From an uncultured Clostridia bacterium (GTDB lineage: Bacteria; Bacillota; Clostridia; Christensenellales; Borkfalkiaceae), in the NCBI GenBank assembly GCA_947090365.1, contig CAMUNT010000003.1, positions 1-54,237 of the forward strand: 54,237 bases of DNA. The letters are read 5' to 3'. This document shows positions 1 to 9,174 of the stretch, piece by piece; within the stretch, counting starts at the first letter, position 1, and each line of letters starts with the position of its first letter. A program made the position numbers and the translations under genes. The notes below the pieces were generated by a model. It did no database searches. It saw only the letters and a program-made list of their open reading frames with translations, and was not told the origin of the DNA.

Positions 1-46
1 CCCACTGCTTGTAGGGCAGTTGCTCTCCCAACTGAGCTAAGCTCCC
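1..46 (-). tRNA. tRNA-Val (UAC), 5' part only
   Basis: Read on the minus strand, the sequence gives a 7-nt acceptor strand (GGGAGCT), a D arm (GCTC/GAGC) and an anticodon stem ACTGC/GCAGT closing the loop CCTACAA, with anticodon UAC for valine. The variable loop, T arm and 3' acceptor strand lie beyond the left edge of the window. The loop has C at position 33 where nearly all elongator tRNAs carry U. The rest of the gene would be needed to decide whether it is functional. Confidence 0.85.
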
Positions 47-252
47 GAACGCTTTATTAATATATCAAATAACTATTCAAAATGCAAGCGTTTTTAATCA
101 GATTTTATAATTTTTACAAATTTAAAAATTCAGAGCGGCGAACAATATATAGTATGTGCATTTACGCCGTTTTTGATAAAAAAATGAAAAAATAAATTTG
201 TAACGTATAATTTTCCCACTTCGCGTCAACAACTTAGTCGTGAGGTTGAAAT

Positions 253-786
253 ATGAAAAAAATAGTTGCAGTGATAATTGCCATTCTGGCGGTAATAGGA
301 ACGGTTGCTCTCGTAAAAACTATGGGCGCCGAACAGCAGGCGGAAACCGACTATCTGAGAATACACGTCCGCGCGAACTCTAACTCGCAGACAGACCAGA
401 GTATCAAGTACATAGTCAAGGACGAAGTTGTTAAATTTGTCACCCCCTACGCTTCGCAATGCACCGACAAAGAGAGGGCAATGGAAATTATCTCGGGAAT
501 ACTGCCCGAAATAGAAGAGGTTTGCGACCGCGTTTTAAAGGCGAACGGCTTTGACTATAAGTCGAAGGCAAGCGTACGCGCAGAGGAATTTCCGACCCGC
601 GTTTACGGCGATCTGACGCTTGAAAACGGCATATACGATGCGCTTATTATAGAATTAGGCTCGGGAACGGGCGATAACTGGTGGTGCGTTATCTATCCCC
701 CCTTATGCTTCACCTCGGGCACTGCGGGCGTGCAGTACCGCTCGGCAATAATGGATATTATAAACAAGTTTAAGCGTAACGCTTAA
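253..786 (+). CDS. spoIIR: Stage II sporulation protein R (SpoIIR)
   Basis: SpoIIR is made in the forespore under sigma-F and secreted into the intermembrane space, where it triggers SpoIIGA to process pro-sigma-E in the mother cell. The 177-residue product has an N-terminal hydrophobic segment (about residues 4-24), then the family blocks LRIHVRANSNSQTDQSIKY near residue 35 and GDNWWCVIYPPLCF near residue 138. Length is close to family size. The ATG follows GAGGTTG, an acceptable Shine-Dalgarno. The gene stands alone and ends at a bidirectional hairpin. I found no convincing sigma-F promoter upstream. It is one of the clearest signs that the organism sporulates. Confidence 0.93.
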   Translation: MKKIVAVIIAILAVIGTVALVKTMGAEQQAETDYLRIHVRANSNSQTDQSIKYIVKDEVVKFVTPYASQCTDKERAMEIISGILPEIEEVCDRVLKANGFDYKSKASVRAEEFPTRVYGDLTLENGIYDALIIELGSGTGDNWWCVIYPPLCFTSGTAGVQYRSAIMDIINKFKRNA

Positions 787-830
787 CAGCGTAAATATAA
801 GTACAAATTACAATTCACTTATCAGATGTA

Positions 831-861
831 AAAAAAAGGACGGCAGTTGCCGTCCTTTTTT
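831..861. terminator. Bidirectional terminator between spoIIR and the BspA-like gene
   Basis: The stem GGACGG/CCGTCC (838-855) is flanked by A7 on the left and T6 on the right, so it can end transcripts arriving from spoIIR (+) and from the leftward BspA-like gene. Confidence 0.8.
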
Positions 862-3227
862 TACTGTTTTTTAATATCACCGTCGGTACAACGGATTATG
901 TAATTACCCGCATTATCCCAGTCACTTTCCTTTTCGATTAATTCCCATTGCTCTTTCGTACCGTTGAAAGTTATAAGCGCCAGTCTACCGCAACCAAAGA
1001 ACGCATAATTTCCAATGAACGTCACGCTTTCGGGGATTGTTATTCTGTTAAGGCTTTGGCAATATCTGAACGCGCTTTCCGTAATAGCCGTAATACCGTT
1101 TGGAATTGTTACCGTAATTAAATTATCGCAACCGCAGAATGCACCTTCTTCGATAGCCGTTATGCATTCGGGTATCATTATGCTTTTTATTCCGCTGCCG
1201 TAGAACGCACTGTTACCGATAGTAATCACGCTTCCGTCATCGGGAATAACACTGCTGTTGCAACCGAGAACGAGCGTCTTACTTTCCCTTTCTATTACGC
1301 AATTGTTCAGACTGTAATATTTATCGTTTTCCACATCAACCGTTATGCTCATTAAACGGTCACAACTGGCGAACGCTTTCGGGCTGATAGATACAACGTT
1401 TGCAGGAATATTTATACTTGTGAAAACTCCGCTGTCAAAAGCATACGCTTCGATTACCTCCACGCTATCGGGAATTGTTATATTTCTTAAATAACGGCAA
1501 CCTCCGAACGCCATATCGGGAATAACGGTTATTCCGTTAGAAATAACGATACTTGTCAAACCGCTGTTACAGAACGCGTATGAACCGATACTTACTACAC
1601 TGTCAGGCAAAACAACGCTTCCCAAACGGTCGCAACCCTGAAATGCGTGTCCTCCGACAGAGGAGATACCATACGGAATTATAATATCCGTCAAGCCGTC
1701 GTTACCGCAGAATGCTGAATCGCCTATTGAAGTAACACTGCCGTCGTCCGGAATAACGCTTGTTTTACAGCCGTATATTACGCTTTTACTCTCTTTTTCG
1801 ATTATACAGTTACCTTGACTGTAATATTTTGCGTTGTCCTTTTCAACATTAACATTTATTACGTTATCCTCCTCAAAAGCAGAGCCAAAAATTCCTGAGC
1901 CCGCAATAGAAATTACGCTTGCGGGTATCGTAATACTTGTTATACCGCAATTATAAAAAGCCGAGCTTGCTATGGACAGTACACCGTTCGGAATAATACT
2001 TCCACTGCATCCGAGTATCAACGTTTTACTTTTCTTTTCGATTATGCAGTTGCCTTCACTGTAATACTTTGTATTTACTTCCGATACGATTATGCTTTTA
2101 AGCGCAGTGCATTCACCAAAGACATAGCGCTCGATAAAAGTTACACTTCTGCCTAAATATATACTTCCAAGAGATTGGCTACCGTAAAACGCAGATGAAC
2201 CGATATTGGTCACGTTTTCAGAGATAAATATGCTTGTCAGACTGCTATTCCTAAACGCCGAAGCTTCGATTTCCTTCACCGGTTTGGCGTTATACTTCGA
2301 AGGAAGAACAATATCCGTTACCGTTGCTTCGCCTATGCCCGCGCAGATATAGTAACTTTCGTCATTTGAAAGCTCGTAAGCCAAGCCGACGGTGTAAATA
2401 CAATGCCCGCAACGCGTACACTGTTCGTCAACGTAATTATGACCGAGCGGGTCGGTATAGTTATCATCATAATCGTTTCCGCAGTTGTTGCAGGTGTATG
2501 TAGTGAACCCTTTATCCGTGCAAGTGGGTTCGGTTACTGTTTCTTTATAATCGTGACCATGCGGGTCGACATAATCGTCAACGTAGCTCGCCCCACAAGT
2601 ACAGGTATACGTTGTAAAGCCTTGTTCGGTACAGGTCGGGTCGGTCACCGCAGATACGTAATCGCAATCGTGCTCAACACCGCACCGAACGCACTTTCCG
2701 TCTTTGTAATCGTGACCGCGCGGATCGGCGTAACCGTCGACAAAACTGACACCGCAGGTGCAGGTATGTGTTGAAAAGCCGCTTGCGGTGCAGGTTGGAA
2801 TTGTTACGGTCGTTTTCCATTCGTGGGGGTGTTTGCTACCGCATATCCCGCATATTCCGTCTTTAAAGTCGTGCCCGAACGCGTCAGTGTAATCGTCGGA
2901 ATAATGATAACCGCAAACGCAGGTATGTTCGGTATATCCCTGTTCTTCACAGGTTGCTTCGGTGACAGCTTGCGCGAACTCGTGGTCGTGTTCGATAAGA
3001 CATATATCGCACTTCCCGTCGTTATCCGCGTCCTTATGCACCGCTTTTTCTATTAATTTTTCGTTACAGTCCCCGTTTTTACATTCGTGCCAATGGTAAT
3101 GGTTATCGGTTATCCAACCGCCGTAATCGTGCCTATGCTTACCTAAATCAACGGCAAACCACACGCCTACGGCTAAGGCTATGCACGCCACAAACCCGAG
3201 AAGCAGAATGAATATATTCTTCCTCAT
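861..3227 (-). CDS. BspA-like leucine-rich repeat surface protein
   Basis: Large exported protein of about 788 residues, probably displayed on or released from the cell surface. A hydrophobic segment near the N terminus acts as signal or anchor. It is followed by a His/Cys-rich module (HDYGGW, YHWHEC, CDIC) and about five Cys-containing repeats of roughly 45 residues of the pattern TCxxxGxTxxTCxCGxxYxDxYxDPxGHDY. From about residue 290 on there are BspA/LRR_5 repeats with recurring IP-x-SV-x-x-IG-x-x-AF-x-x-C. Function is unknown; LRR_5 proteins are usually linked to adhesion. A GTG 12 nt further upstream is in frame, but the ATG at 3227 has GGAA at a sensible distance and starts MRKN, a normal signal-peptide start. 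The N-terminal module is shared with the lipoprotein at 35680-38115. Confidence 0.85.
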   Translation of the reverse strand: MRKNIFILLLGFVACIALAVGVWFAVDLGKHRHDYGGWITDNHYHWHECKNGDCNEKLIEKAVHKDADNDGKCDICLIEHDHEFAQAVTEATCEEQGYTEHTCVCGYHYSDDYTDAFGHDFKDGICGICGSKHPHEWKTTVTIPTCTASGFSTHTCTCGVSFVDGYADPRGHDYKDGKCVRCGVEHDCDYVSAVTDPTCTEQGFTTYTCTCGASYVDDYVDPHGHDYKETVTEPTCTDKGFTTYTCNNCGNDYDDNYTDPLGHNYVDEQCTRCGHCIYTVGLAYELSNDESYYICAGIGEATVTDIVLPSKYNAKPVKEIEASAFRNSSLTSIFISENVTNIGSSAFYGSQSLGSIYLGRSVTFIERYVFGECTALKSIIVSEVNTKYYSEGNCIIEKKSKTLILGCSGSIIPNGVLSIASSAFYNCGITSITIPASVISIAGSGIFGSAFEEDNVINVNVEKDNAKYYSQGNCIIEKESKSVIYGCKTSVIPDDGSVTSIGDSAFCGNDGLTDIIIPYGISSVGGHAFQGCDRLGSVVLPDSVVSIGSYAFCNSGLTSIVISNGITVIPDMAFGGCRYLRNITIPDSVEVIEAYAFDSGVFTSINIPANVVSISPKAFASCDRLMSITVDVENDKYYSLNNCVIERESKTLVLGCNSSVIPDDGSVITIGNSAFYGSGIKSIMIPECITAIEEGAFCGCDNLITVTIPNGITAITESAFRYCQSLNRITIPESVTFIGNYAFFGCGRLALITFNGTKEQWELIEKESDWDNAGNYIIRCTDGDIKKQ

Positions 3228-3306
3228 TTCAGTTTCCACAATTATGTTAATTAAATTATAGCATAAACCATATGCCTTTGCAATAAAAAAACTAAATTAG
3301 GTTGAC

Positions 3307-3336
3307 TGAATATTTTTTTTGTGATTATTCATAATA
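3307..3336 (+). promoter_or_regulatory. Sigma-G-type promoter for sleB-ypeB
   Basis: TGAATA (3307-3312), a 17-nt spacer and CATAATA (3330-3336) match the forespore sigma-G consensus. The site lies about 50 bp before the sleB ATG. Forespore expression of sleB-ypeB is the known arrangement in Bacillus subtilis. Confidence 0.65.
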
Positions 3337-3383
3337 ATTGCAACGAATGACGCTCCCCCGTTTGAAAGGAGCAAGGAGGAAAA

Positions 3384-4121
3384 ATGAAAAAAGCACTTAA
3401 AATAGGTCTTGTTGCTTTGGCCGTTGCAACCGTTAGCGGTACTACTGCTGTGCTTAACAGGACCTACACGAATGACGAGCTTATCCCGCCCTTCGTTCAG
3501 ACTGCGGTTTTAAAGCAGGGTTCAAACGGCGGAGAAGTCAAAGAATTACAGAGAAGGCTGAAAGAATGGGGCTACTACAACGGAGCCGTTGACGGAATTT
3601 ACGGCAAGGGTACCGTTGAAGCGGTTAAAAAGTTCCAGAAAAAGAACGGCCTTAAAGTTGACGGCGTTGCGGGTATCGAAACCTACAAGGCGCTTGGTAT
3701 GAACGATTCGGTAAAGGTTTTGGAGAACGACAAAAAAAATTCTTCGAACTCGGCAAATTCGAACTACACTAATTCGGATTTGTACCTGTTGGCAAAATGT
3801 ATCTACGCAGAGTCGAGAGGCGAAAGCTATACGGGTCAGGTAGCGGTCGGCGCGGTTATTCTCAACAGAGTAGCGTCGTCAAGCTTCCCCAACACTATAT
3901 CGGGTGTAATTTACCAGAAGAACGCGTTCACTGCGGTTTCGGACGGACAGATTAACCTCGAGCCCGACAAGACGGCAATGAACGCCGCATCCGACGCTAT
4001 GAACGGTTGGGACCCCACTTACGGCTGTCTTTACTACTACAATCCTGCGGTAGCCACAAGCTCGTGGATTTTCGGCAGACAGACGGTTACGACGATCGGT
4101 AAACACGTTTTCGCAATATAG
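3384..4121 (+). CDS. sleB: Spore cortex-lytic enzyme SleB-like (PG-binding + Hydrolase_2)
   Basis: Likely lytic transglycosylase that degrades cortex peptidoglycan at muramic-delta-lactam during germination. The 245-residue product has a signal peptide (1-25), a peptidoglycan-binding domain (about 44-105, with GGEVKELQRRLKEWGYY) and a C-terminal Hydrolase_2 domain (about 132-245) containing LAKCIYAESRGE; the Glu in AESRGE is the presumed catalytic acid. The Ser/Asn-rich linker near residue 115-125 separates the domains. The Shine-Dalgarno AAGGAGG is strong. It sits 12 bp before ypeB, the partner needed for SleB stability, which separates it from vegetative CwlJ/SleB-fold hydrolases. Confidence 0.9.
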   Translation: MKKALKIGLVALAVATVSGTTAVLNRTYTNDELIPPFVQTAVLKQGSNGGEVKELQRRLKEWGYYNGAVDGIYGKGTVEAVKKFQKKNGLKVDGVAGIETYKALGMNDSVKVLENDKKNSSNSANSNYTNSDLYLLAKCIYAESRGESYTGQVAVGAVILNRVASSSFPNTISGVIYQKNAFTAVSDGQINLEPDKTAMNAASDAMNGWDPTYGCLYYYNPAVATSSWIFGRQTVTTIGKHVFAI

Positions 4122-4133
4122 GAGGCAATGTAA

Positions 4134-5996
4134 ATGAAGAAAGTTTCAAGCGGTGCGGAAAAAGCCGAAGAGCTTACCCGCAAAAAATCAACCACAAAAC
4201 CCACGAAGAAGTCTGCCGTTAAGAATGACGGAGAGAAGAAATCCGCAACCAAAAAATCGGTTAAAAAGACGGATAAAAAGGCTAAAAAACCTGTAAAGAA
4301 GCTCACCGAAAAGCAGATTGCAAAGAAAAAGGCGCGCGAAGAAAAACGCGCGGAAATAGCTAAAATCAGGGCTGAAAAGAAACAGAGAAAACTTGAAAAG
4401 AAGCTGGAAGCCAAGCAGAAGCGTCTTGACAGAATAGCGCAGATTAAAGAAAAGCGTGCAGAAAGACGCGAAAAGCGCCGCGAAAGGCACGATATGTTAA
4501 AGCACGAAAGCAAGGAAGCGCGTCTAAAGCGCATTGCGGAAGAGAAAAAGGCTAAAATCGAGGCACGCAATGCAAAGCGCAAGGCCAGGGCGGCTGAAAG
4601 ACAGGCGAAGCGCGAGCACCGCTTAAAGGTTCGTGCAGAGAAAAGAGCCGACAGAAAGGAAAGAGAGCACACCCCCGGTATGGGCGGTTGGCTTGCGGCG
4701 GTTATCGCACTCGGCGTTACCACCCTTGCGCTCGGCACTATGATGACCTTCGGCTGGATAAGTATGAACGGTATGGAAGCCGATATGGCAAGCATTCACA
4801 CCCAGTCCGTTTACGAGCTTAACTCGATTGTAGACAACCTCGACGCGGGTCTGTCAAAGGCGAGAGTTTCGAACTCTTCGGCAGAGCAGATTAAGCTTTT
4901 AAACGAAATTGCCATTGACAGCGAAATGGCGGAAATCATTCTTGAAAGACTTCCCGTCGAAACCCAGCTTACCCAGAATATGACCTCGTTCGTAAACAAA
5001 ATGGGCGACAGCGCGCAGTCGATGCTGAACACCCTTGCGCGCGGAGGCAAGCTTTCCGAAAGCCAGAAGGCTACCCTCGGCTATATGTACGAAAAAAATC
5101 AGCAGATGAAATCGGTTATCAACGATTTAACCGCGTCCGCTTCTCCCAAAGAGATTATGAACGCCTGGAAGGGCAGGGACGGCAACTTTATGGTTGAATC
5201 GTTCGGAAACCTTGAAAATACCACAATCGAAACCCCGAAAGAGATTAACGACGGCCCCTTCGCCGAAAATATCAAGAAGGTCAGCGCAAAGAATATCGAA
5301 GCGCTTGAAGAAATAAGCGCAACCCGCGCAGAAGAGCTTGCAAGAGAGTATTTTGCAGACTATAACCTGCAAAACGTCCGTTGTACGGGCGAAGCGGTTG
5401 CCGAACAGCTTGTATGCTACAACTTAGAGCTTACCACAAACGACGGCGGTATGTTTGCACAGCTTACCAAGAAGGGCGGAAAGGTCGTAATGTTCGACAG
5501 CTACAAGGACTGCTCACAGAATAATTTCTCGGTTGACAGATGTATAACCATCGCGGAGGATTTCCTTGCGAAGATAGGCGTTGACGGTATGAAGGCGGTC
5601 TGGACGAGTGAAAACGGCACAACCTGCAACCTCAACTTCGTTTACGAAAACAACGGCGTAGTTTTCTACCCCGATATGATTAAGGTTAAGGTCTGCGAGG
5701 AAAGAGGTATTGTCACCGGTATCGAAGGACTTGCTTACTGCCTCAACCATACTCAGCGTACGGCAGGCGAAGCCGAAGTTTCAAAGGCGACGGCTCAGTC
5801 GAAGCTTAATTCGGACTTCAACGTCGAAGGCTCGCGCCTGTGCGTTATCCCCTCAGAGGGCGAAGAGGTTCTTGCATACGAATTCTACGGCAACTACGGC
5901 GAAAACGATTATTATATCTATATCGACGCAAAGACCGGCGAAGAAGTTCAGGTTCTTACCGTAATAGGTACCAAACAGGGCAAAGCGCTTTTATAA
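4134..5996 (+). CDS. ypeB: Germination protein YpeB with a long basic N-terminal arm
   Basis: YpeB keeps SleB inactive and stable in the spore. Residues about 184-208 form one membrane segment and the following 400 residues match the YpeB ectodomain, including C-terminal PepSY-like blocks (AEELAREYFADYNL, CITIAEDFLAKIG). Family members normally begin just before the membrane segment. Here about 180 residues precede it, dominated by Lys, Arg, Glu and Ala with no Trp or Phe, as in a highly charged helix or histone-H1-like tail. With the usual topology this arm would lie in the spore core. It is in frame from an ATG following GGAGG, so I read it as part of the protein. The operon ends at the hairpin at 6011-6056. 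Confidence 0.9.
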   Translation: MKKVSSGAEKAEELTRKKSTTKPTKKSAVKNDGEKKSATKKSVKKTDKKAKKPVKKLTEKQIAKKKAREEKRAEIAKIRAEKKQRKLEKKLEAKQKRLDRIAQIKEKRAERREKRRERHDMLKHESKEARLKRIAEEKKAKIEARNAKRKARAAERQAKREHRLKVRAEKRADRKEREHTPGMGGWLAAVIALGVTTLALGTMMTFGWISMNGMEADMASIHTQSVYELNSIVDNLDAGLSKARVSNSSAEQIKLLNEIAIDSEMAEIILERLPVETQLTQNMTSFVNKMGDSAQSMLNTLARGGKLSESQKATLGYMYEKNQQMKSVINDLTASASPKEIMNAWKGRDGNFMVESFGNLENTTIETPKEINDGPFAENIKKVSAKNIEALEEISATRAEELAREYFADYNLQNVRCTGEAVAEQLVCYNLELTTNDGGMFAQLTKKGGKVVMFDSYKDCSQNNFSVDRCITIAEDFLAKIGVDGMKAVWTSENGTTCNLNFVYENNGVVFYPDMIKVKVCEERGIVTGIEGLAYCLNHTQRTAGEAEVSKATAQSKLNSDFNVEGSRLCVIPSEGEEVLAYEFYGNYGENDYYIYIDAKTGEEVQVLTVIGTKQGKALL

Positions 5997-6010
5997 TAAA
6001 TAAAACGCTG

Positions 6011-6056
6011 AATATAAAGCACAGCGAACGGAATTTTCCGTTCGCTGTGTTATATT
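6011..6056. terminator. ypeB terminator hairpin (copy 1 of a duplicated element)
   Basis: The 14-bp perfect stem CACAGCGAACGGAA / TTCCGTTCGCTGTG (6020-6049) has AT-rich flanks that extend pairing. A near-identical copy lies at 9395-9440, with similarity running about 60 bp in total. Confidence 0.75.
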
Positions 6057-6073
6057 GTGGGTTCAATTACTGT

Positions 6074-8386
6074 TTAACCTAAAAATCCGACGTAACGGCC
6101 GTAAAGCGAAGCAAGCTGTTCCATAGTCGTTAACCCCTTGCCGATTGCAACCTTAAAATACTTCCCGCCGATCGCTTCAAATGCTGCTTCGGACATTTCA
6201 AAGTATCCGGTAAACTCTTCATACGTAAACAGTCCGTACTGTTCGATGTCTGACTGCATTAACGCTTCGTCGTATTTCATTGTTTCGGGATCGACCTCAA
6301 AGATGTTGAACAGTCCGTCTATCCCGCCCGGCATTGAAAGCATTCCGTTAACGAAGTAACACAGATGTCCGTACGTTACGGGGCTCCACGCCGAAGTATA
6401 TTCTTCCTTGATTTCAATACCTATAAGCTGAACACGCCCGTCGCCTTTATTGAACCAATGCCCGATATACTTTTCCGCGTCCGCGTCAAGGTATACGTAC
6501 TTGTTTAAATCGTAGTCCCAGAAGCCATGTTCGGAAATTACCTTTACAGCAGTTCCGTCCGAGAACGAGAGATTAATTACTTTATATAACCGCGCGGGGT
6601 CGCTGTCGATAAACAGTATCGGCGCAACGTCGTACGAGCCTGTGTACAGGTTCCAGACAAGCAACATTTCGTCACCCGTAAGGTTTTCTACCGCCGTCTG
6701 ACTTCCGTCCGCAAGCGTTATCATAGACCCGTCAGCCAAACATGTTTTTTCGTAATAAGCGACTAAAATATCATATTTCAGTTTTACTTCACTAGTGAAA
6801 TATTTAAGATATATACCGTCTTCACTGGGATACTTATTCTTTCTTTCTTCATCTATAATTCCTCGGTGATCATTATATAATTTTATATTTAATTCTGCGG
6901 GTACCGACGAAACTTGCTGCGTATTATATTTGAAATATTTAAAGGTATATCCCTCTATTTCTTTCGGCGTTAAACTATTCTTGCCGTGCGCTAAATGAAC
7001 CGTAGTTGACGATATTATCCCCTCATCGGAAAAATTTTGATATGTATAATCACATTCTAAAAGCTTCCAACGAGCATATAGTGTATTATCAAATTTATAT
7101 CTCCATTTTACCCCTTCGACCGGAACCACTTTTTCAATGCAAGGATAATACGGTAAAGAATTAAAATGCTCGGACCACCTATCTACCGCAAGTTCCATTT
7201 TATAATATTGCGTGCCGTTTGCATCAAAATAGCCAATAAAAGCATACCCCTCTTTTTGTGGCGCCCAAAAATCCACTTCTGGCATAAAGCTATCATAACC
7301 TACCAATATATCTTGAACAATATAATTATCATTACTAAATGAAACTTTATAAACCTTATCGGTCACTTTATAACATTTTGTACACTTATACCAATCATTA
7401 TCTCCACAAGAAACCATTTCTTTATAATTATGATTGCAATTTGTATTTGATACAATTTCCTCACTACCTGAAATAATGCTTGTCCTATTATCTATTCTAT
7501 CGCAATAAAAACAAATATGCCTGTACTCACCGCCAGCTTTTATATACCTCATAAAATGACTATCTTTGCAAGTATGCCTACCAGTGGTTACCGCAATTCC
7601 CTGTACGTCCTGGTACTTTATTGCTTCGCTCAATGTACCTGCTGTTGTTGCTCTACTATATCCCATTAACGTTTTATGTGTACCAGAACTTACATTATTG
7701 TTTGAATCTATGTCATTTAATCCCAAAACATGACCAAACTCGTGCACGACTGTATCTATATTATACCCGATATATTTATTTGTACTATCGTAATCTAATT
7801 CAACGGTGCAAGAGCCAGGCCAAAACAATCCGGCTGCTCTTTCCTCAGTCAAATCGCGCTGCGTAACCTCTATTACTTGCATACCGTTAATAGAACTCGG
7901 TTTTTCTTGATTTGTATTAACTTCATAAATATTTACAATTTGCCCTGTGCCATCATACATGCACGCCTGATTCCACATTTTCGTCTGTTCGCGTATATCC
8001 GAAAGTATCTTTTGTCTATGCGCAGTATTTGTAATCTGATTTATGCTTTCCATATTTATCCAATATGGAATACTAGTTGCACCATAATTAAACCTATATT
8101 CCATATAATTTCTGCATCCCGATGACAATAGATTAACACCTCCATTTTCTCTACCAGGCCCATGAGAATTGCAATAATCAATACAAGAATATTTGTTATC
8201 TAAATCAAATGTACTTATTCCACTTTCACGAAGACAAGTATTAGTTTCGATGTTTTTGTTGTTTGTTTCCTCATTTGCTATCTGCGCACTTACGCTTTTA
8301 TTCGTAAATATAAGTGACAAAATACACGTTATGCACAATAGTGCAAATAAGCCCATTATTAAATAACCTTTAACTTTTATTTTCAT
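6074..8386 (-). CDS. Secreted metzincin-type protease with C-terminal Hint domain
   Basis: A 770-residue exported protein. A hydrophobic signal segment covers residues 8-35. The zinc-protease motif HEFGHVLGLND is at 215-225, with Asp as the likely third ligand as in snapalysins, and LMGYS at 240-244 fits a Met-turn. Residues about 270-345 carry Cys pairs. Residues 345-545 contain Flg_new/InlB-like blocks (EGYAFIGYF, LYARW). From Cys549 (TCLADGSMITLADGS) a Hint/intein-like domain runs to about 685, with VISEHGFWDYD and HLCYFVNG. The usual terminal His-Asn is missing, suggesting at most N-terminal self-cleavage. The last 85 residues are a family-specific tail. The ATG follows AAAGGAG. No toxin or immunity partner was recognised. 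Confidence 0.8.
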   Translation of the reverse strand: MKIKVKGYLIMGLFALLCITCILSLIFTNKSVSAQIANEETNNKNIETNTCLRESGISTFDLDNKYSCIDYCNSHGPGRENGGVNLLSSGCRNYMEYRFNYGATSIPYWINMESINQITNTAHRQKILSDIREQTKMWNQACMYDGTGQIVNIYEVNTNQEKPSSINGMQVIEVTQRDLTEERAAGLFWPGSCTVELDYDSTNKYIGYNIDTVVHEFGHVLGLNDIDSNNNVSSGTHKTLMGYSRATTAGTLSEAIKYQDVQGIAVTTGRHTCKDSHFMRYIKAGGEYRHICFYCDRIDNRTSIISGSEEIVSNTNCNHNYKEMVSCGDNDWYKCTKCYKVTDKVYKVSFSNDNYIVQDILVGYDSFMPEVDFWAPQKEGYAFIGYFDANGTQYYKMELAVDRWSEHFNSLPYYPCIEKVVPVEGVKWRYKFDNTLYARWKLLECDYTYQNFSDEGIISSTTVHLAHGKNSLTPKEIEGYTFKYFKYNTQQVSSVPAELNIKLYNDHRGIIDEERKNKYPSEDGIYLKYFTSEVKLKYDILVAYYEKTCLADGSMITLADGSQTAVENLTGDEMLLVWNLYTGSYDVAPILFIDSDPARLYKVINLSFSDGTAVKVISEHGFWDYDLNKYVYLDADAEKYIGHWFNKGDGRVQLIGIEIKEEYTSAWSPVTYGHLCYFVNGMLSMPGGIDGLFNIFEVDPETMKYDEALMQSDIEQYGLFTYEEFTGYFEMSEAAFEAIGGKYFKVAIGKGLTTMEQLASLYGRYVGFLG

Positions 8387-8407
8387 AAAATGCTCCTTTG
8401 TAAATTT

Positions 8408-9121
8408 TTATATATGATATACGAGGATATCCATTGACCAAAAGTTTTTGAATACTACTCCGCCTATATCCGTTTTACGCGGAAAGTATGCGGGGTCATT
8501 TTTGATATAATCCGAATATATTCCGACAGCTACGTTTCCGTTATACGTTCCGTAATAATTTGTAATTTGAACGCCGATAATCGGCAGATCGGAAATTTCG
8601 ACTATCTGTTCTAAATAAGCCTGCTTAATTTTATTTTCCGTTTCCTTACTCAATTCTTCGTGAGGGTCGAACATTCCGCTGTAAGGATTATCTTCGTACT
8701 TGTAAAAATCATAATAATTACAGGCAATGCTTTTTAAATCTTCTGATTTTAGCAAGCCGTTGTCGTACATAGTTTTTAAAGTGTACAGTTTTCCGCTTTC
8801 GATAACTTCAACCTTATCTATCGCGGGCTTCCTGTCATTTTCAATCAGATACCCGTTCTCTTTGTTAAGATTTTCGTTTTCTTCCGACAACTGCTTATTT
8901 TCTTCGCTTAACTGTTTGTTTTCCTCAGTTAACTGCTCACCCTCTTCGATAAGCTGTTTATTTTCTTCAAGCAACTGCTTATACTCTTCACTAAGCTGTT
9001 TGTTGTCTTCAAGCAATTGCCTGTATTCTTCACTAAGCTTTTTATCTTCACACCCAATAAACGCGCACGCCATACATATTATCGAAATAAGCGCAACTAA
9101 AATTGAAATAATCTTTTTCAT
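8408..9121 (-). CDS. Coiled-coil lipoprotein with one DLKSIAC/YYGTYNGN domain
   Basis: Unrecognised lipoprotein of 237 residues. A lipobox FIGC puts the lipidated Cys at residue 24. Residues about 29-97 are heptad repeats of the type LSEENKQ, predicting a long coiled coil that lifts the C-terminal domain off the membrane. The C-terminal domain (about 105-237) carries DLKSIAC, NPYSGMF and YYGTYNGNVAVG, and matches both halves of the lipoprotein at 9457-10335. The upstream region (AAGGGGTG ribosome site and about 55 bp beyond) is nearly identical to that of the lipoprotein at 13249-13746, so the promoter region has been duplicated. Function is unknown. Confidence 0.8.
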   Translation of the reverse strand: MKKIISILVALISIICMACAFIGCEDKKLSEEYRQLLEDNKQLSEEYKQLLEENKQLIEEGEQLTEENKQLSEENKQLSEENENLNKENGYLIENDRKPAIDKVEVIESGKLYTLKTMYDNGLLKSEDLKSIACNYYDFYKYEDNPYSGMFDPHEELSKETENKIKQAYLEQIVEISDLPIIGVQITNYYGTYNGNVAVGIYSDYIKNDPAYFPRKTDIGGVVFKNFWSMDILVYHI

Positions 9122-9174
9122 AAAAACACCCCTTGATACCGATTTTCTTTTATTTTATCATATTATTTGCAAGC

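Noticed and set aside
100..252. Sigma-F promoter for spoIIR
   Set aside because: GTATG and a downstream TTGATAAAAA have suitable spacing but the -10 lacks the GG start and other consensus bases.
2403..2774. Rightward ORFs inside the BspA-like gene
   Set aside because: They are antisense shadows of the repetitive coding sequence, without ribosome sites or recognisable domains.
6074..8386. Metzincin-Hint protein as a polymorphic toxin
   Set aside because: No toxin domain follows the Hint part and no immunity-like gene is adjacent that I can recognise.
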